From Tragulus kanchil (taxonomy: Eukaryota; Chordata; Mammalia; Artiodactyla; Tragulidae): a stretch of 64,000 nucleotides of DNA. Positions 1-10,338 of this stretch are shown in pieces (position 1 is the first letter of the stretch; each line of letters starts with the position of its first letter). The DNA lies in NCBI GenBank assembly GCA_022376925.1, contig JAIOJX010000004.1:868001-932000 (forward strand). Reading direction: 5' to 3'. The notes beneath the pieces are model-generated. The model was not told the origin of the DNA, made no database searches, and was given only the letters and a program-made list of their open reading frames with translations. Made by a program: the position numbers and the translations under genes.

Positions 1-150
1 CACTGGTTTGGGGGCAATTTCTCTGGCTGCTGTATCTTCCCTCTTATTTCTTATGGTCTCCAGGAATTCTCCCTTTTGGTGGCCTTTGTAGTGGCTAATG
101 GCCACCTTGGCCAGGAGTCAGATGGCATCCAAGAAGCCAAGGATCTCGTT
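1..150 (-). pseudogene. ERV pol remnant, C-terminal part of RNase H
   Basis: Read on the minus strand, this stretch continues the RNase H domain found at 463-1404, with residues resembling the end of a gammaretroviral RNase H (a segment reading AKVAISHYKGHQKGEF). The frame holds a stop, so it is non-functional. The element runs off the left edge, so integrase, env and the 3' LTR are not visible. It is separated from the rest of the domain by an L1 insertion. Confidence 0.7.
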
Positions 151-462
151 TTTATTTTTAGTATTTATTTTTTCAGAGAAAGACAGACATGGACAGTGGA
201 CATATGGATATTGTGGGGAAGGAATAGAGGGTGGGAGGCATAAAGGAAGTAGCATGAAGACCTGTACTATCATAAGTGAAGAAAATAGCTCTAGTCATTG
301 GTCTGTGAGAAAAGGAGATCCTTCAGAGGTGCTGTGTGATGGTCGGGAGGGGTGGGAAGGGGGGGATATACATATGACTAATCTGGGAACATACGTATCT
401 GAAAACAACAAAACTCTGTAAAAGTTAAAAGTAAAATAAAAGTTAAAAAAAAAAAAAAAAAG
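151..462 (+). mobile_element. L1 3' end, 5'-truncated, inserted in ERV pol
   Basis: The segment matches the L1 3' UTR seen at about 17830-18060: both carry the same block ending in 'acatatgactaatctgg' and 'aacaacaaaactctgtaaa', followed here by a 17-base A tail at about 447-462. It lies inside the RNase H region of the antisense retrovirus and splits it. It is a dead 5'-truncated insertion; the exact left boundary and target-site duplication were not resolved. Confidence 0.8.
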
Positions 463-1404
463 AAGTCAATAGGCCTCTTTTTGCATACAGGGCCCCATGG
501 ATACAGGCCATGGCAAAAGTATAGCGGCTGTCAGTGTATATGGTAATGCTTTTCTCTTTTGCCAATTTAAGGGCCTGTGTTAATACAATCAATTTAGCCT
601 TCTGAGTGGAGCTGTTCCATTCCAAGGACTGGACCCAGACTATTGTTCTGTTTTCATCAACCCCTGTTGCCCTAGCATAGTATACCCCATCCTTCACAAA
701 ACTGCTTCTATCAGTATAGAAGGTTTTCTCAGGTTCAGTCAGGGGGCAGTCTGTAAGGTCTGACCACAACCCTTGTACTGTCTATAAAGTCTCTAAGCAG
801 CTGTGGATAGGTTGCTGGGGGTCATCGTCTGGCAAGAGAATGGCTGGATTTAAGGCTTCAGTTTTTTGGAAGACCAGTCTGGGTTGATCTAATAACAGAG
901 CTTGGTATTGAGTGAGTCTGGCATTTGAGAGCCACTGTCCCGGTGTTCCCCTTAGGAGAGTTTCCACTGCATGAGGAGCAGTGATGTATAGGTCCTGGCC
1001 CAAAGTCAGTTTATCAGCTTCTTTAACTAGGCCAGCAGTTGTGGCCTCTGCCTGCAAGCAAGAAGGCCAGCCAGCAGCAACAGGATCTAGTCTTTTAGAA
1101 AGGTAAGCTACTGGACGCTTCCATGTCCTAGGGTCTGTACCAAGACCCTCTTTGCTGTTCCCTTTTTCTCATCTATAAAGAGGTGGAAGGGCTTGGTTAT
1201 ATCTGGGAGAGCCAAAGCTGGTGCTGAGGCTAGGGTAGTCTTAAGTTTTTCAAAGGCCTGTTGTTCGAGGTCAGTCATCAGCAGGGTGTTTTCTCCTGCT
1301 GTACAAGCACAGAGGGGTTTTGCAATTTCTGCAAATCCTGGCATCTAAAACTTGAAATAGCCCATTGTCCCTAGAAATTCTCTCACTTGTTTTTTAGTGA
1401 CCAA
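463..1404 (-). pseudogene. ERV pol remnant, RT connection and RNase H
   Basis: Minus-strand translation gives a gammaretrovirus-like RT connection (the PGFAEIAKPL block at about 1315-1344) followed by RNase H. The RNase H acidic motif TDSRY is visible near 515-530, and TDRSS near 700-712 corresponds to the first catalytic aspartate region. A stop near 780 and shifts between the open pieces show that the gene is broken. Upstream pol resumes beyond the solo LTR at 1405-1859. Confidence 0.8.
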
Positions 1405-1859
1405 TGTTAGGTTGGTAGGCTATTAAGGGGTTAATAAGGGAGCTTGAACTCCCGACCCTGAAGAGTCAGCATCATAGGGCCGGTTGCTGATCTGCTGGCG
1501 CCTGGGAGTCTCTCAAGGCCGGCAATAAAGAGTTCGCTCTGGCCATAAAGATTGTCCACCAGGTCTGGAAAGTAACAAGAACCTCACACCCTCATGCCTA
1601 CAACAACTCAAGGACAGCAGACTTATCACTAATTTCCTGCTTAGTTTAGACAAAGACTTTGTTTCTGTTCTTGCTCTAAGAAACCCCCTCCCCTTTCTTT
1701 CTTTCCCTTTCTCCACCCAAATAAAATCTCCTTGTCCCATCTCTGGGGCGTGACTTCACTGGCCCATCTCTTGGATCTGTGGATCTCACCCAGGAACTCT
1801 TCCCAAATAGGCTCTTTCCCTAACAACTTGCTGTCAGTCGTGTCTTTGCGATTCTTACA
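1405..1859 (+). mobile_element. Solo LTR inserted in ERV pol (copy 1)
   Basis: A block of about 455 bp begins TGTTAGG and ends CTTACA, the TG...CA form of retroviral LTR ends, and interrupts pol: RT-connection sequence lies on both sides. It carries AATAAA at about 1524 and a second at about 1720, both in plus orientation, so it probably points opposite to the host provirus. No primer-binding site or internal region follows, so it is a solo LTR. The flanks CCAA and CAAT do not make a clean target duplication. Duplicated at 2487-2942. Confidence 0.65.
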
Positions 1860-2486
1860 CAATTCCAGAATTGAAAGAATGGCAGAGACACAAGAAGAAG
1901 ATAAAGTTCTCGTACTTTCTTTCAGTTCATATTCCAAATAAGTCACTTGGAGGGTGCAGAGTCAGGCCTTCTTCACAAAAACTCAATAGTTCAAGTCCTA
2001 GAAGGTCTCAAGTAACCCTTCTGTCACCAATTTGCAGGTGTCCTCCATAGGGGTGGCTATCAGCAGATCATCTACATATTGTACAAGTGTGACCTGAGGA
2101 ATCCAGCCAGCAGTAACAGGATGTGGCCTCTGCCTGCAAGCAAGAAGGCCAGCCAGCAGCAACAGGATCTAGTCTTTTAGAAAGGTAAGCTACTGGACGC
2201 TTCCATGTCCTAGGGTCTGTACCAAGACCCTCTTTGCTGTTCCCTTTTTCTCATCTATAAAGAGGTGGAAGGGCTTGGTTATATCTGGGAGAGCCAAAGC
2301 TGGTGCTGAGGCTAGGGTAGTCTTAAGTTTTTCAAAGGCCTGTTGTTCGAGGTCAGTCATCAGCAGGGTGTTTTCTCCTGCTGTACAAGCACAGAGGGGT
2401 TTTGCAATTTCTGCAAATCCTGGCATCTAAAACTTGAAATAGCCCATTGTCCCTAGAAATTCTCTCACTTGTTTTTTAGTGACCAA

Positions 2487-2942
2487 TGTTAGGTTGGTAG
2501 GCTATTAAGGGGTTAATAAGGGAGCTTCGAACTCCCGACCCTGAAGAGTCAGCATCATAGGGCCGGTTGCTGATCTGCTGGCGCCTGGGAGTCTCTCAAG
2601 GCCGGCAATAAAGAGTTCGCTCTGGCCATAAAGATTGTCCACCAGGTCTGGAAAGTAACAAGAACCTCACACCCTCATGCCTACAACAACTCAAGGACAG
2701 CAGACTTATCACTAATTTCCTGCTTAGTTTAGACAAAGACTTTGTTTCTGTGCTTGCTCTAAGAAACCCCCTCCCCTTTCTTTCTTTCCCTTTCTCCACC
2801 CAAATAAAATCTCCTTGTCCCATCTCTGGGGCGTGACTTCACTGGCCCATCTCTTGGATCTGTGGATCTCACCCAGGAACTCTTCCCAAATAGGCTCTTT
2901 CCCTAACAACTTGCTGTCAGTCGTGTCTTTGCGATTCTTACA
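2487..2942 (+). mobile_element. Solo LTR (copy 2, within the 1.08-kb duplication)
   Basis: Nearly identical to 1405-1859, with a one-base insertion (gagcttcgaact against gagcttgaact). It exists only because the surrounding pol segment is duplicated, and should not be counted as a second insertion event. Confidence 0.65.
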
Positions 2943-3480
2943 CAATTCCAGAATTGAAAGAATGGCAGAGACACAAGAAGAAGATAAAGTTCTCGTACTT
3001 TCTTTCAGTTCATATTCCAAATAAGTCACTTGGAGGGTGCAGAGTCAGGCCTTCTTCACAAAAACTCAATAGTTCAAGTCCTAGAAGGTCTCAAGTAACC
3101 CTTCTGTCACCAATTTGCAGGTGTCCTCCATAGGGGTGGCTATCAGCAGATCATCTACATATTGTACAAGTGTGACCTGAGGAAAAGTCAGTCTGAAAGA
3201 TTTTAAGTTTGAGCTCAAGGCTTCATCAAACAAAGCTGGAGAACTTTTGAACCCTTGTAGAAACCAGGTCCAAGCTAACTGTCCACTATAGCCCCGTTTG
3301 GGGTCAATCTAATTAAAGCAAAGATAGGTTGACTGACTGTGGCCACAGCAATGCTGAAGAAACTGTCTTTTAGGTCCAAAACAGTATATACACACCAGTT
3401 TGGAGGTATGAGGCTCAACAGGGTGTAAGGATTTGAGACCTTTTCTTGGTGTCTGAATCTTTTGTTTCTTTGAGAGTTGC
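2943..3480 (-). pseudogene. ERV pol remnant, reverse transcriptase core
   Basis: On the minus strand this encodes RT palm sequence with the active-site motif YVDD at 3150-3161 (a second copy at 2067-2078 comes from duplication A). The upstream part (3300-3420) holds further RT sequence with stops. No protease and no RT N-terminus are found between this block and gag, so the join near 3425-3440 is an internal deletion. The RT is non-functional. Confidence 0.8.
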
Positions 3481-5956
3481 TATCAAAACTTGGACTTCTT
3501 TTTTCAATCTTTTTCTTTCTTCTGGCTCTCTGTTATTATAAACCTTTTGAGCTATTTTTTATTAACTGAGTTTTATTCATACCTTTGAAACTCTCTAACT
3601 TCTGTAACTTCTTTCTTATGTCTGGGGCCGACTGTGAAATGAAGGCTATGTTAAGGGCTCTCTGATTTTCCAGAGCATCCAGATCTATAGGAGTCCATGT
3701 GTGATAAGCTTCTAAAAGGCATTCTAGAAAACTGGCTGGAGATTCCTGAGGGCCTTGCATAAACTCACTCATCTTTAACAGGTTTGTGGGCCTCTGTGCT
3801 GCTGCACAGATTTCCCTGAGCAGAATCTGGTGATAGTTGCCTAGAGATCCCTTACTTTGCTCCAAATTGAGGTCCCAGTTAGGGCGGCTTGAGGGAAATC
3901 AACGTTCAACATGTTGATCTTGTTTTACCCCACCATCTGGTCCTGGGACCACCTTCTGGCTTTCTGCCAGAATCTGGTCCCATTCGTCTATAGTAAACAG
4001 GGTCTGGAGTAGTTCTTGGCAGTCATCCCAAGTAGGTTTGTGAGTGTAAAAGATAGTCTTGAGAAGGGCTATGAGAGTCTGAAGTTTTTCTGAGAAAGGG
4101 TGGTTCTTTAGTTTCCAGTTATAGAGGTCAGAGGTGGAAAAAGGCATATACATTATGCAGGGAGCTTTGTCATCTCCCTGGGTGCTGCCTGGTGTGACTT
4201 CTTGGAATGGCAAAATAGCAGCTGCCTCTGATGAAGAATAAGGGGAGTGAGCAGGGAGGGCCTGGGGCCCAAATGAGACCCCAGTCCCAGTGCGGGACTA
4301 AAAACAGAGTCCTGAAAGTCTGAGGCCCATGGCATCGGTGGCCTTGACTGGTAGGGTGGTTGGTCAGAGTCTTTGGGATTAGAGTCAACCAGAACTGGGG
4401 CCAGAGGTCTGCATGGGACCGCAGACACTAAAATTTGTGTTCCCAACTGGAGGGAACAATTTCTCAGCCAAGGAGGAGGATTTCTGGTCAGAATCAACCA
4501 CCGATCAAAATAGGGAAATTGGTCAGGGTGACCAGGTTTTCCCATCTCTACATTCCAAATGGCTTGGGCCATCTGAGGGTCCAGAGGTCCATCATAGGGC
4601 CAGTCAAAACTAGGCCAATCTATTTTATAGAAAGTGTGGAGTTTTCTGCAGCTCATGTGAACCCCATATCCTTTTCCAGGGATATGGAAGGCCTCCTGAA
4701 AATGATCTAACATGCAGCTCTCTGTTATTATAAACCTTTTGAGCTATTTTTTATTAACTGAGTTTTATTCATACCTTTGAAACTCTCTAACTTCTGTAAC
4801 TTCTTTCTTATGTCTGGGGCCGACTGTGAAATGAAGGCTATGTTAAGGGCTCTCTGATTTTCCAGAGCATCCAGATCTATAGGAGTCCATGTGTGATAAG
4901 CTTCTAAAAGGCATTCTAGAAAACTGGCTGGAGATTCCTGAGGGCCTTGCATAAACTCACTCATCTTTAACAGGTTTGTGGGCCTCTGTGCTGCTGCACA
5001 GATTTCCCTGAGCAGAATCTGGTGATAGTTGCCTAGAGATCCCTTACTTTGCTCCAAATTGAGGTCCCAGTTAGGGCGGCTTGAGGGAAATCAACGTTCA
5101 ACATGTTGATCTTGTTTTACCCCACCATCTGGTCCTGGGACCACCTTCTGGCTTTCTGCCAGAATCTGGTCCCATTCGTCTATAGTAAACAGGGTCTGGA
5201 GTAGTTCTTGGCAGTCATCCCAAGTAGGTTTGTGAGTGTAAAAGATAGTCTTGAGAAGGGCTATGAGAGTCTGAAGTTTTTCTGAGAAAGGGTGGTTCTT
5301 TAGTTTCCAGTTATAGAGGTCAGAGGTGGAAAAAGGCATATACATTATGCAGGGAGCTTTGTCATCTCCCTGGGTGCTGCCTGGTGTGACTTCTTGGAAT
5401 GGCAAAATAGCAGCTGCCTCTGATGAAGAATAAGGGGAGTGAGCAGGGAGGGCCTGGGGCCCAAATGAGACCCCAGTCCCAGTGCGGGACTAAAAACAGA
5501 GTCCTGAAAGTCTGAGGCCCATGGCATCGGTGGCCTTGACTGGTAGGGTGGTTGGTCAGAGTCTTTGGGATTAGAGTCAACCAGAACTGGGGCCAGAGGT
5601 CTGCATGGGACCGCAGACACTAAAATTTGTGTTCCCAACTGGAGGGAACAATTTCTCAGCCAAGGAGGAGGATTTCTGGTCAGAATCAACCACCGATCAA
5701 AATAGGGAAATTGGTCAGGGTGACCAGGTTTTCCCATCTCTACATTCCAAATGGCTTGGGCCATCTGAGGGTCCAGAGGTCCATCATAGGGCCAGTCAAA
5801 ACTAGGCCAATCTATTTTATAGAAAGTGTGGAGTTTTCTGCAGCTCATGTGAACCCCATATCCTTTTCCAGGGATATGGAAGGCCTCCTGAAAATGATCT
5901 AACATGCAGGACAGAGAGGTCTTTGATGATGCTGAACCCATAGTTAACATAATCAT
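3440..5956 (-). pseudogene. ERV gag remnant (matrix, capsid), duplicated
   Basis: Minus-strand frames give a matrix-like start reading MGSASSKTS near 5935-5941, with Gly2 and serines compatible with a myristoylation signal. A proline-rich region and capsid sequence follow. The capsid part contains QGPQESPASFLECLLEAY, which fits the gammaretroviral major homology region. The frame changes between 5345-5956, 5091-5405 and 4728-5057, so the polyprotein is broken by frameshifts. The tail at 3440-3525 is a charged, coiled-coil-like end of capsid. All but the start is repeated by duplication B. Confidence 0.82.
3525..5908. repeat. Direct duplication B, offset 1192 bp
   Basis: 3525-4716 and 4717-5908 are near-identical and directly abutting, with shared bases gcag at the junction. 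The unit is gag sequence, so most of gag appears twice in tandem. Confidence 0.92.
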
Positions 5957-8382
5957 TATATAACACTTAAATAATGTACCAAGAGACTAAGAACAGACTG
6001 AAACTGAATTAGACTGGGAGAGTTAAACAACCTGTGTGTCAGTTCAGGAGAAAACTGTAGATGAGAAGTGACCAAATCCTGTTCAGAGAGACAGAACAGA
6101 GAGTGTGTCAACAAGAGGAGATAGGCTTGGGGCCCTAAGGCTTATAAGCCCCTGAGGAGACACCGAGGACATAGAACAGAGTGTCTAACCTGAAATTGAG
6201 CAGGGAAACGAGGACTCCTTCACCAAGGCTCCAATCAGAGGGTGCAGTGGCAGCCAGACCAATAGAAAGTATTAGAACGAAAGGAACATACAGAAAGAGG
6301 GAAGCATCCATGAGAAGGAGAACAATTATAATCAGGAGAGAGAGACACAGAGAGACTGAGGACTCCACCCAAATCCTGTCAAGGAGGTGGTGACCAGAAA
6401 AGATGGGCTATATGTTTTGCTTTAACCATTATGTGTCTAACAGGATGCAAGGAAGTTGTCTTGCTGAGGGTGGACGCCCTAGTAGTCTGGTCTGTTCTGT
6501 GGTCCCCTCATCCTATCATGGGAGTCTTCAAGTGGCAGGCGCCCTACTGGCTCTTAAGTGCCTGACCCGTGCCCACAGGGTGTTATTCGGCCTAGTCCTT
6601 AGTTTGAGAAAAAGAAAAGGGGACTCTCACCCATTTAGGCACCAGCTACTGAGGCAGGGTGAGCAGTGGGGCTTTCGGAGCCCGTCAGAGAGTAGCCCTA
6701 GCTGGGGCACTTCAATTGCCTTCACAGCCACCCACATGTTCACAGAGAGTCCCCATAGGGAAGAAGAGGTAAGAGAGAAAGAAATGAGCAACCAAACAGA
6801 AACACCAAGTACAAGGTTTTCAGGGAGCAAGTTGACAGAAACAGAGAACAGACTTGTCTTAAACTGAAATCAGAGAAATCTAGCAAGTGTTCAATACAGA
6901 ATATAAAACACAAAACACAAATTTAACATAAAACATAAGACACAAATTTTAGAGACAAGACTTACATTTATCAGAGTCACACAAACAACTGGACAACCAG
7001 AGAGGCCTGGGTGACCTCTCGCACTAGCCTCTGGGACAGGGAAGTTATGCTGCATCCAGTCTTCCACTGTCCCCAGAAACATGCTGTGAACCAGACCGGA
7101 CCTCTGGAGGATTCAGACCAGATGACTCCATTCATAGGCTTTGGGGTGAAATAGTTTGTCTCTCAGGACCAGTGAGAAGGGGAGGCCCGGGTGGCTTCCC
7201 CTGGGGCCCTGGAGCATCTTCAGGGCATGTGTCCCCTAGGGAAGCAACTTGTCCCCATGTGCCAACTCGGGAGGCACCCGAGTTCCAGATGCCAGAGTGT
7301 CTCTGATCTCGCTGGGCCTCCAAATGTTATGCTGAGAAGAAACAGAGACTACTCTTACCAGGCAGAAACCAAATTAGGAGTCTTTATTGCCAGCCAGGAC
7401 TGCACTCTGCCTAATAGCAGCTAGAGCATGCAGCCCCAAACAAAGGAATAAACAGCATTATAAAGGCAAAACTCATATCCGGGTTGGGGTATGCATTGCA
7501 TAAGACGAGGGGTACAGAAGCTAAACAACAATTGTTTCACTTTAAGCCTTATCAGGTGATGGCGCTCAAAGTAAGCTGGTCTCCCCATCTTTCAGTTCCC
7601 TCTGCATAAGCTAATTACAAAAGCCAAAAGAACGTGGTTAATGATGCAAGTATATTTATCTATAGTCTTATCGACATCTATGGTTAGCATACTACTTGTG
7701 AACAAAGAAGCGATTTACGGGAAAGGACACAGCCTTTTATTTGCTAAGTAAGGACGCCAGTAGTCGCCCTACTGGGGCTTCTTAATTGCCTTTTCCACAG
7801 CCACCCACATGGGGTTCCCCCAGAGAGTCCCCATAGGGAAGAAGAGGTAAGAGAGAAAGAAATGAGCAACCAAACAGAAACACCAAGTACAAGGTTTTCA
7901 GGGAGCAAGTTGACAGAAACAGAGAACAGACTTGTCTTAAACTGAAATCAGAGAAATCTAGCAAGTGTTCAATACAGAATATAAAACACAAAACACAAAT
8001 TTAACATAAAACATAAGACACAAATTTTAGAGACAAGACTTACATTTATCAGAGTCACACAAACAACTGGACAACCAGAGAGGCCTGGGTGACCTCTCGC
8101 ACTAGCCTCTGGGACAGGGAAGTTATGCTGCATCCAGTCTTCCACTGTCCCCAGAAACATGCTGTGAACCAGACCGGACCTCTGGAGGATTCAGACCAGA
8201 TGACTCCATTCATAGGCTTTGGGGTGAAATAGTTTGTCTCTCAGGACCAGTGAGAAGGGGAGGCCCGGGTGGCTTCCCCTGGGGCCCTGGAGCATCTTCA
8301 GGGCATGTGTCCCCTAGGGAAGCAACTTGTCCCCATGTGCCAACTCGGGAGGCACCCGAGTTCCAGATGCCAGAGTGTCTCT
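5957..8382 (-). other. ERV 5' leader (with duplication C inside)
   Basis: Region between the gag start and the primer-binding site on the minus strand. With duplication C removed it would be about 1.4 kb. I see no long conserved coding frame; the short frames here are not supported. A leader of this length is typical of class I elements, but splice signals were not resolved. Confidence 0.55.
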
Positions 8383-8830
8383 GATCTCGCTGGGCCTCCA
8401 AATGTTATGCTGAGAAGAAACAGAGACTACTCTTACCAGGCAGAAACCAAATTAGGAGTCTTTATTGCCAGCCAGGACTGCACTCTGCCTAATAGCAGCT
8501 AGAGCATGCAGCCCCAAACAAAGGAATAAACAGCATTATAAAGGCAAAACTCATATCCGGGTTGGGGTATGCATTGCATAAGACGAGGGGTACAGAAGCT
8601 AAACAACAATTGTTTCACTTTAAGCCTTATCAGGTGATGGCGCTCAAAGTAAGCTGGTCTCCCCATCTTTCAGTTCCCTCTGCATAAGCTAATTACAAAA
8701 GCCAAAAGAACGTGGTTAATGATGCAAGTATATTTATCTATAGTCTTATCGACATCTATGGTTAGCATACTACTTGTGAACAAAGAAGCGATTTACGGGA
8801 AAGGACACAGCCTTTTATTTGCTAAGTAAG
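6743..8830. repeat. Direct duplication C, offset 1078 bp
   Basis: 6743-7752 and 7821-8830 match nearly perfectly and include leader and part of the LTR. The 68 bases between them (7753-7820) are an error-rich version of 6690-6742: both contain gccct...tgggg...aattgcc...cacagccacccacatg, but with many indels. This is a clear noisy-overlap signature. Confidence 0.92.
8383..8400 (-). promoter_or_regulatory. ERV primer-binding site, tRNA-Gln-like
   Basis: Minus strand reads TGGAGGCCCAGCGAGATC, two bases downstream of the LTR end (ACA then TT). It resembles a glutamine-tRNA primer-binding site with one deletion and one mismatch. The position, directly next to a CA-ending LTR, is what a PBS requires. 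The same site appears in the duplicated copy at about 7305-7322. Confidence 0.65.
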
Positions 8831-8890
8831 TTTCTTTTAATTACTTAGGCTTGTTTTCCTAAGGTTTTTTCCACAAAGCTTCAGTCTTAC
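8403..8890 (-). mobile_element. ERV 5' LTR, about 488 bp
   Basis: On the minus strand the block starts TGTAAGACTG and ends GCATAACA, giving matched TGT...ACA ends. A polyadenylation signal AATAAA lies at 8461-8466 (TTTATT on plus), and a TATA-like TTTATAAT lies near 8535-8542. The adjacent PBS and leader show that this is the 5' LTR of the gag-pol remnant. A partial copy at 7325-7752 comes from duplication C. Confidence 0.78.
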
Positions 8891-9330
8891 ATGCAGAGGC
8901 CCGGCGCAGTACGGAGAGGAAACAGAGAGGCCCAGTGTGGAGAAGAGGTGCAGAGAGGCCCAGCACACATCATGGAGAGGAGACACAGAGGCCAGGCATG
9001 GAGTGGAAAGGAGACACAGAGAGGCCCAGCGTGGAGTGGAGAGGAGATGCAGAGAGACCTGGTGTTTGGAGAGGAGAGGAGACACAGAGGCCCTATATGG
9101 GTGGTGCAGCCCACAACTGACGCCTGCCAAAACAGACCAAAACAAACTACTGGAAGGGCATCAGAAACAAATTCCAACAGATGATACACACACAGATGAG
9201 AAGGTAAGTTCACAATTGAGGACCAGAAACAGGGATGCTCCTTTTGTTCCTTATACGTTATATTTGGCCTAATACCACTGAATGCCATAACAAAAGGAAT
9301 TTGAAATCTCCAGTCCCTAGCCAAAGATCA
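8891..9330 (+). mobile_element. L1 5' UTR with minisatellite
   Basis: 8893-9100 is a run of imperfect repeats of about 30-40 bp built on gagaggcccagcgtggagtgg and gaggagacacagagg. It is followed by sequence leading into L1 ORF1, so it is best read as the repetitive 5' UTR (monomer-like promoter) of this L1. The retroviral LTR ends exactly at its left side, so the provirus sits at or in the L1 5' end. Confidence 0.6.
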
Positions 9331-10230
9331 AACCCTAGAGCCTTGGAGAGAAAGCACGGATTCCAAGATCAAAACATAGAACATCAAAAGTAACGATAAT
9401 AATGAGAAGACAAAGAAACACAGCACAAATGAAGGAACAAACTATAAGCATACAAACCCAAATGATGGAAGAAGAAACAGACAAACTATCAGAAAGAGAA
9501 CTCAGAAAAGCAATACTAAGGATGATCAAAAACTCCAAAAATATAATAATAAGAGAATTGATGCACTGGATAAAACCTGCAGGAAATTTAAAAAACAACA
9601 AAAAGAAAAACAACTCAATTGCTGAACTTAAAAATACTCAACAGTAAGGACTCAATAGTAGAGTATCTGAGGCAGAAGAAAGGATAAGCAAACTGGAAGA
9701 TAGAAATAACTGTGGAAGAACAGAAAAATGCACAAAGAATAAAAAGAACCAAGGATAGTCTCAGAGACCTCTGGGATAATACCAAATGCATCAACATTTG
9801 AATAATATGAGTGCCAGAAGAAGAAGAAAAAAACAAAAGGATGTGAAAAATTGTTGGAGATTATAGTTGAAAACTTCCCTAGCATGGGCAAGGAAATAGT
9901 CAATCAAGGGCAAGAAACACAGAGTTCAATACAGGATGTACCCTATGAGGAACATGCCAAGACGCATACTAATCAAGCTAACACAGGCCAAACACAAAGA
10001 CAACAAAGCAGCAAGGGACAAACATTATGTAACATATAAGGGAAATTCTATACGTTTAACTGCTGACCTATCAACAGAAGCCCTGCAGGTAAGAAAAGAA
10101 TGGCAAGACACTTTTAATGTGCTGAAAGAGAAAAACCTACAACTGAGAATACTCTACCAGGCAAGGATCTCATTTAAAATTGATGGAGAAATCAAAAGCT
10201 TTACAGACAAGCAAAAATAAAAAGAATTCA
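9331..10230 (+). pseudogene. L1 ORF1 remnant
   Basis: Frames in this interval give a Lys/Glu-rich, coiled-coil-like region (about 9400-9640), then pieces of the ORF1 RNA-binding and C-terminal domains ending near 10220. Stops and frameshifts are frequent, so no full ORF1 protein could be made. Confidence 0.7.
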
Positions 10231-10338
10231 GCACTGCAAAAGCAGCCTTACAACAAATATTAAAGTGACTTATTTAGGCAACATATACAAGAGAAGAAAA
10301 AGATCTAAAAAACAAACTGCAACATACCACTTAAGAAG

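Larger units (their letters stand above)
1039..3183. repeat. Direct duplication A, offset 1082-1083 bp
   Basis: 1039-2100 and 2122-3183 are almost identical, covering ERV pol and the solo LTR. The 21 bases between them (near 2101-2121) resemble a noisy version of the sequence just left of copy 1 (both contain ccagcagt). As a result pol contains its RT active-site segment twice. Confidence 0.9.

Noticed and set aside
8887..9324. Long minus-strand frame with repetitive Cys/Leu/Pro-rich residues
   Set aside because: It is the translation of the L1 5' UTR minisatellite; the repeat pattern and opposing frames explain it.
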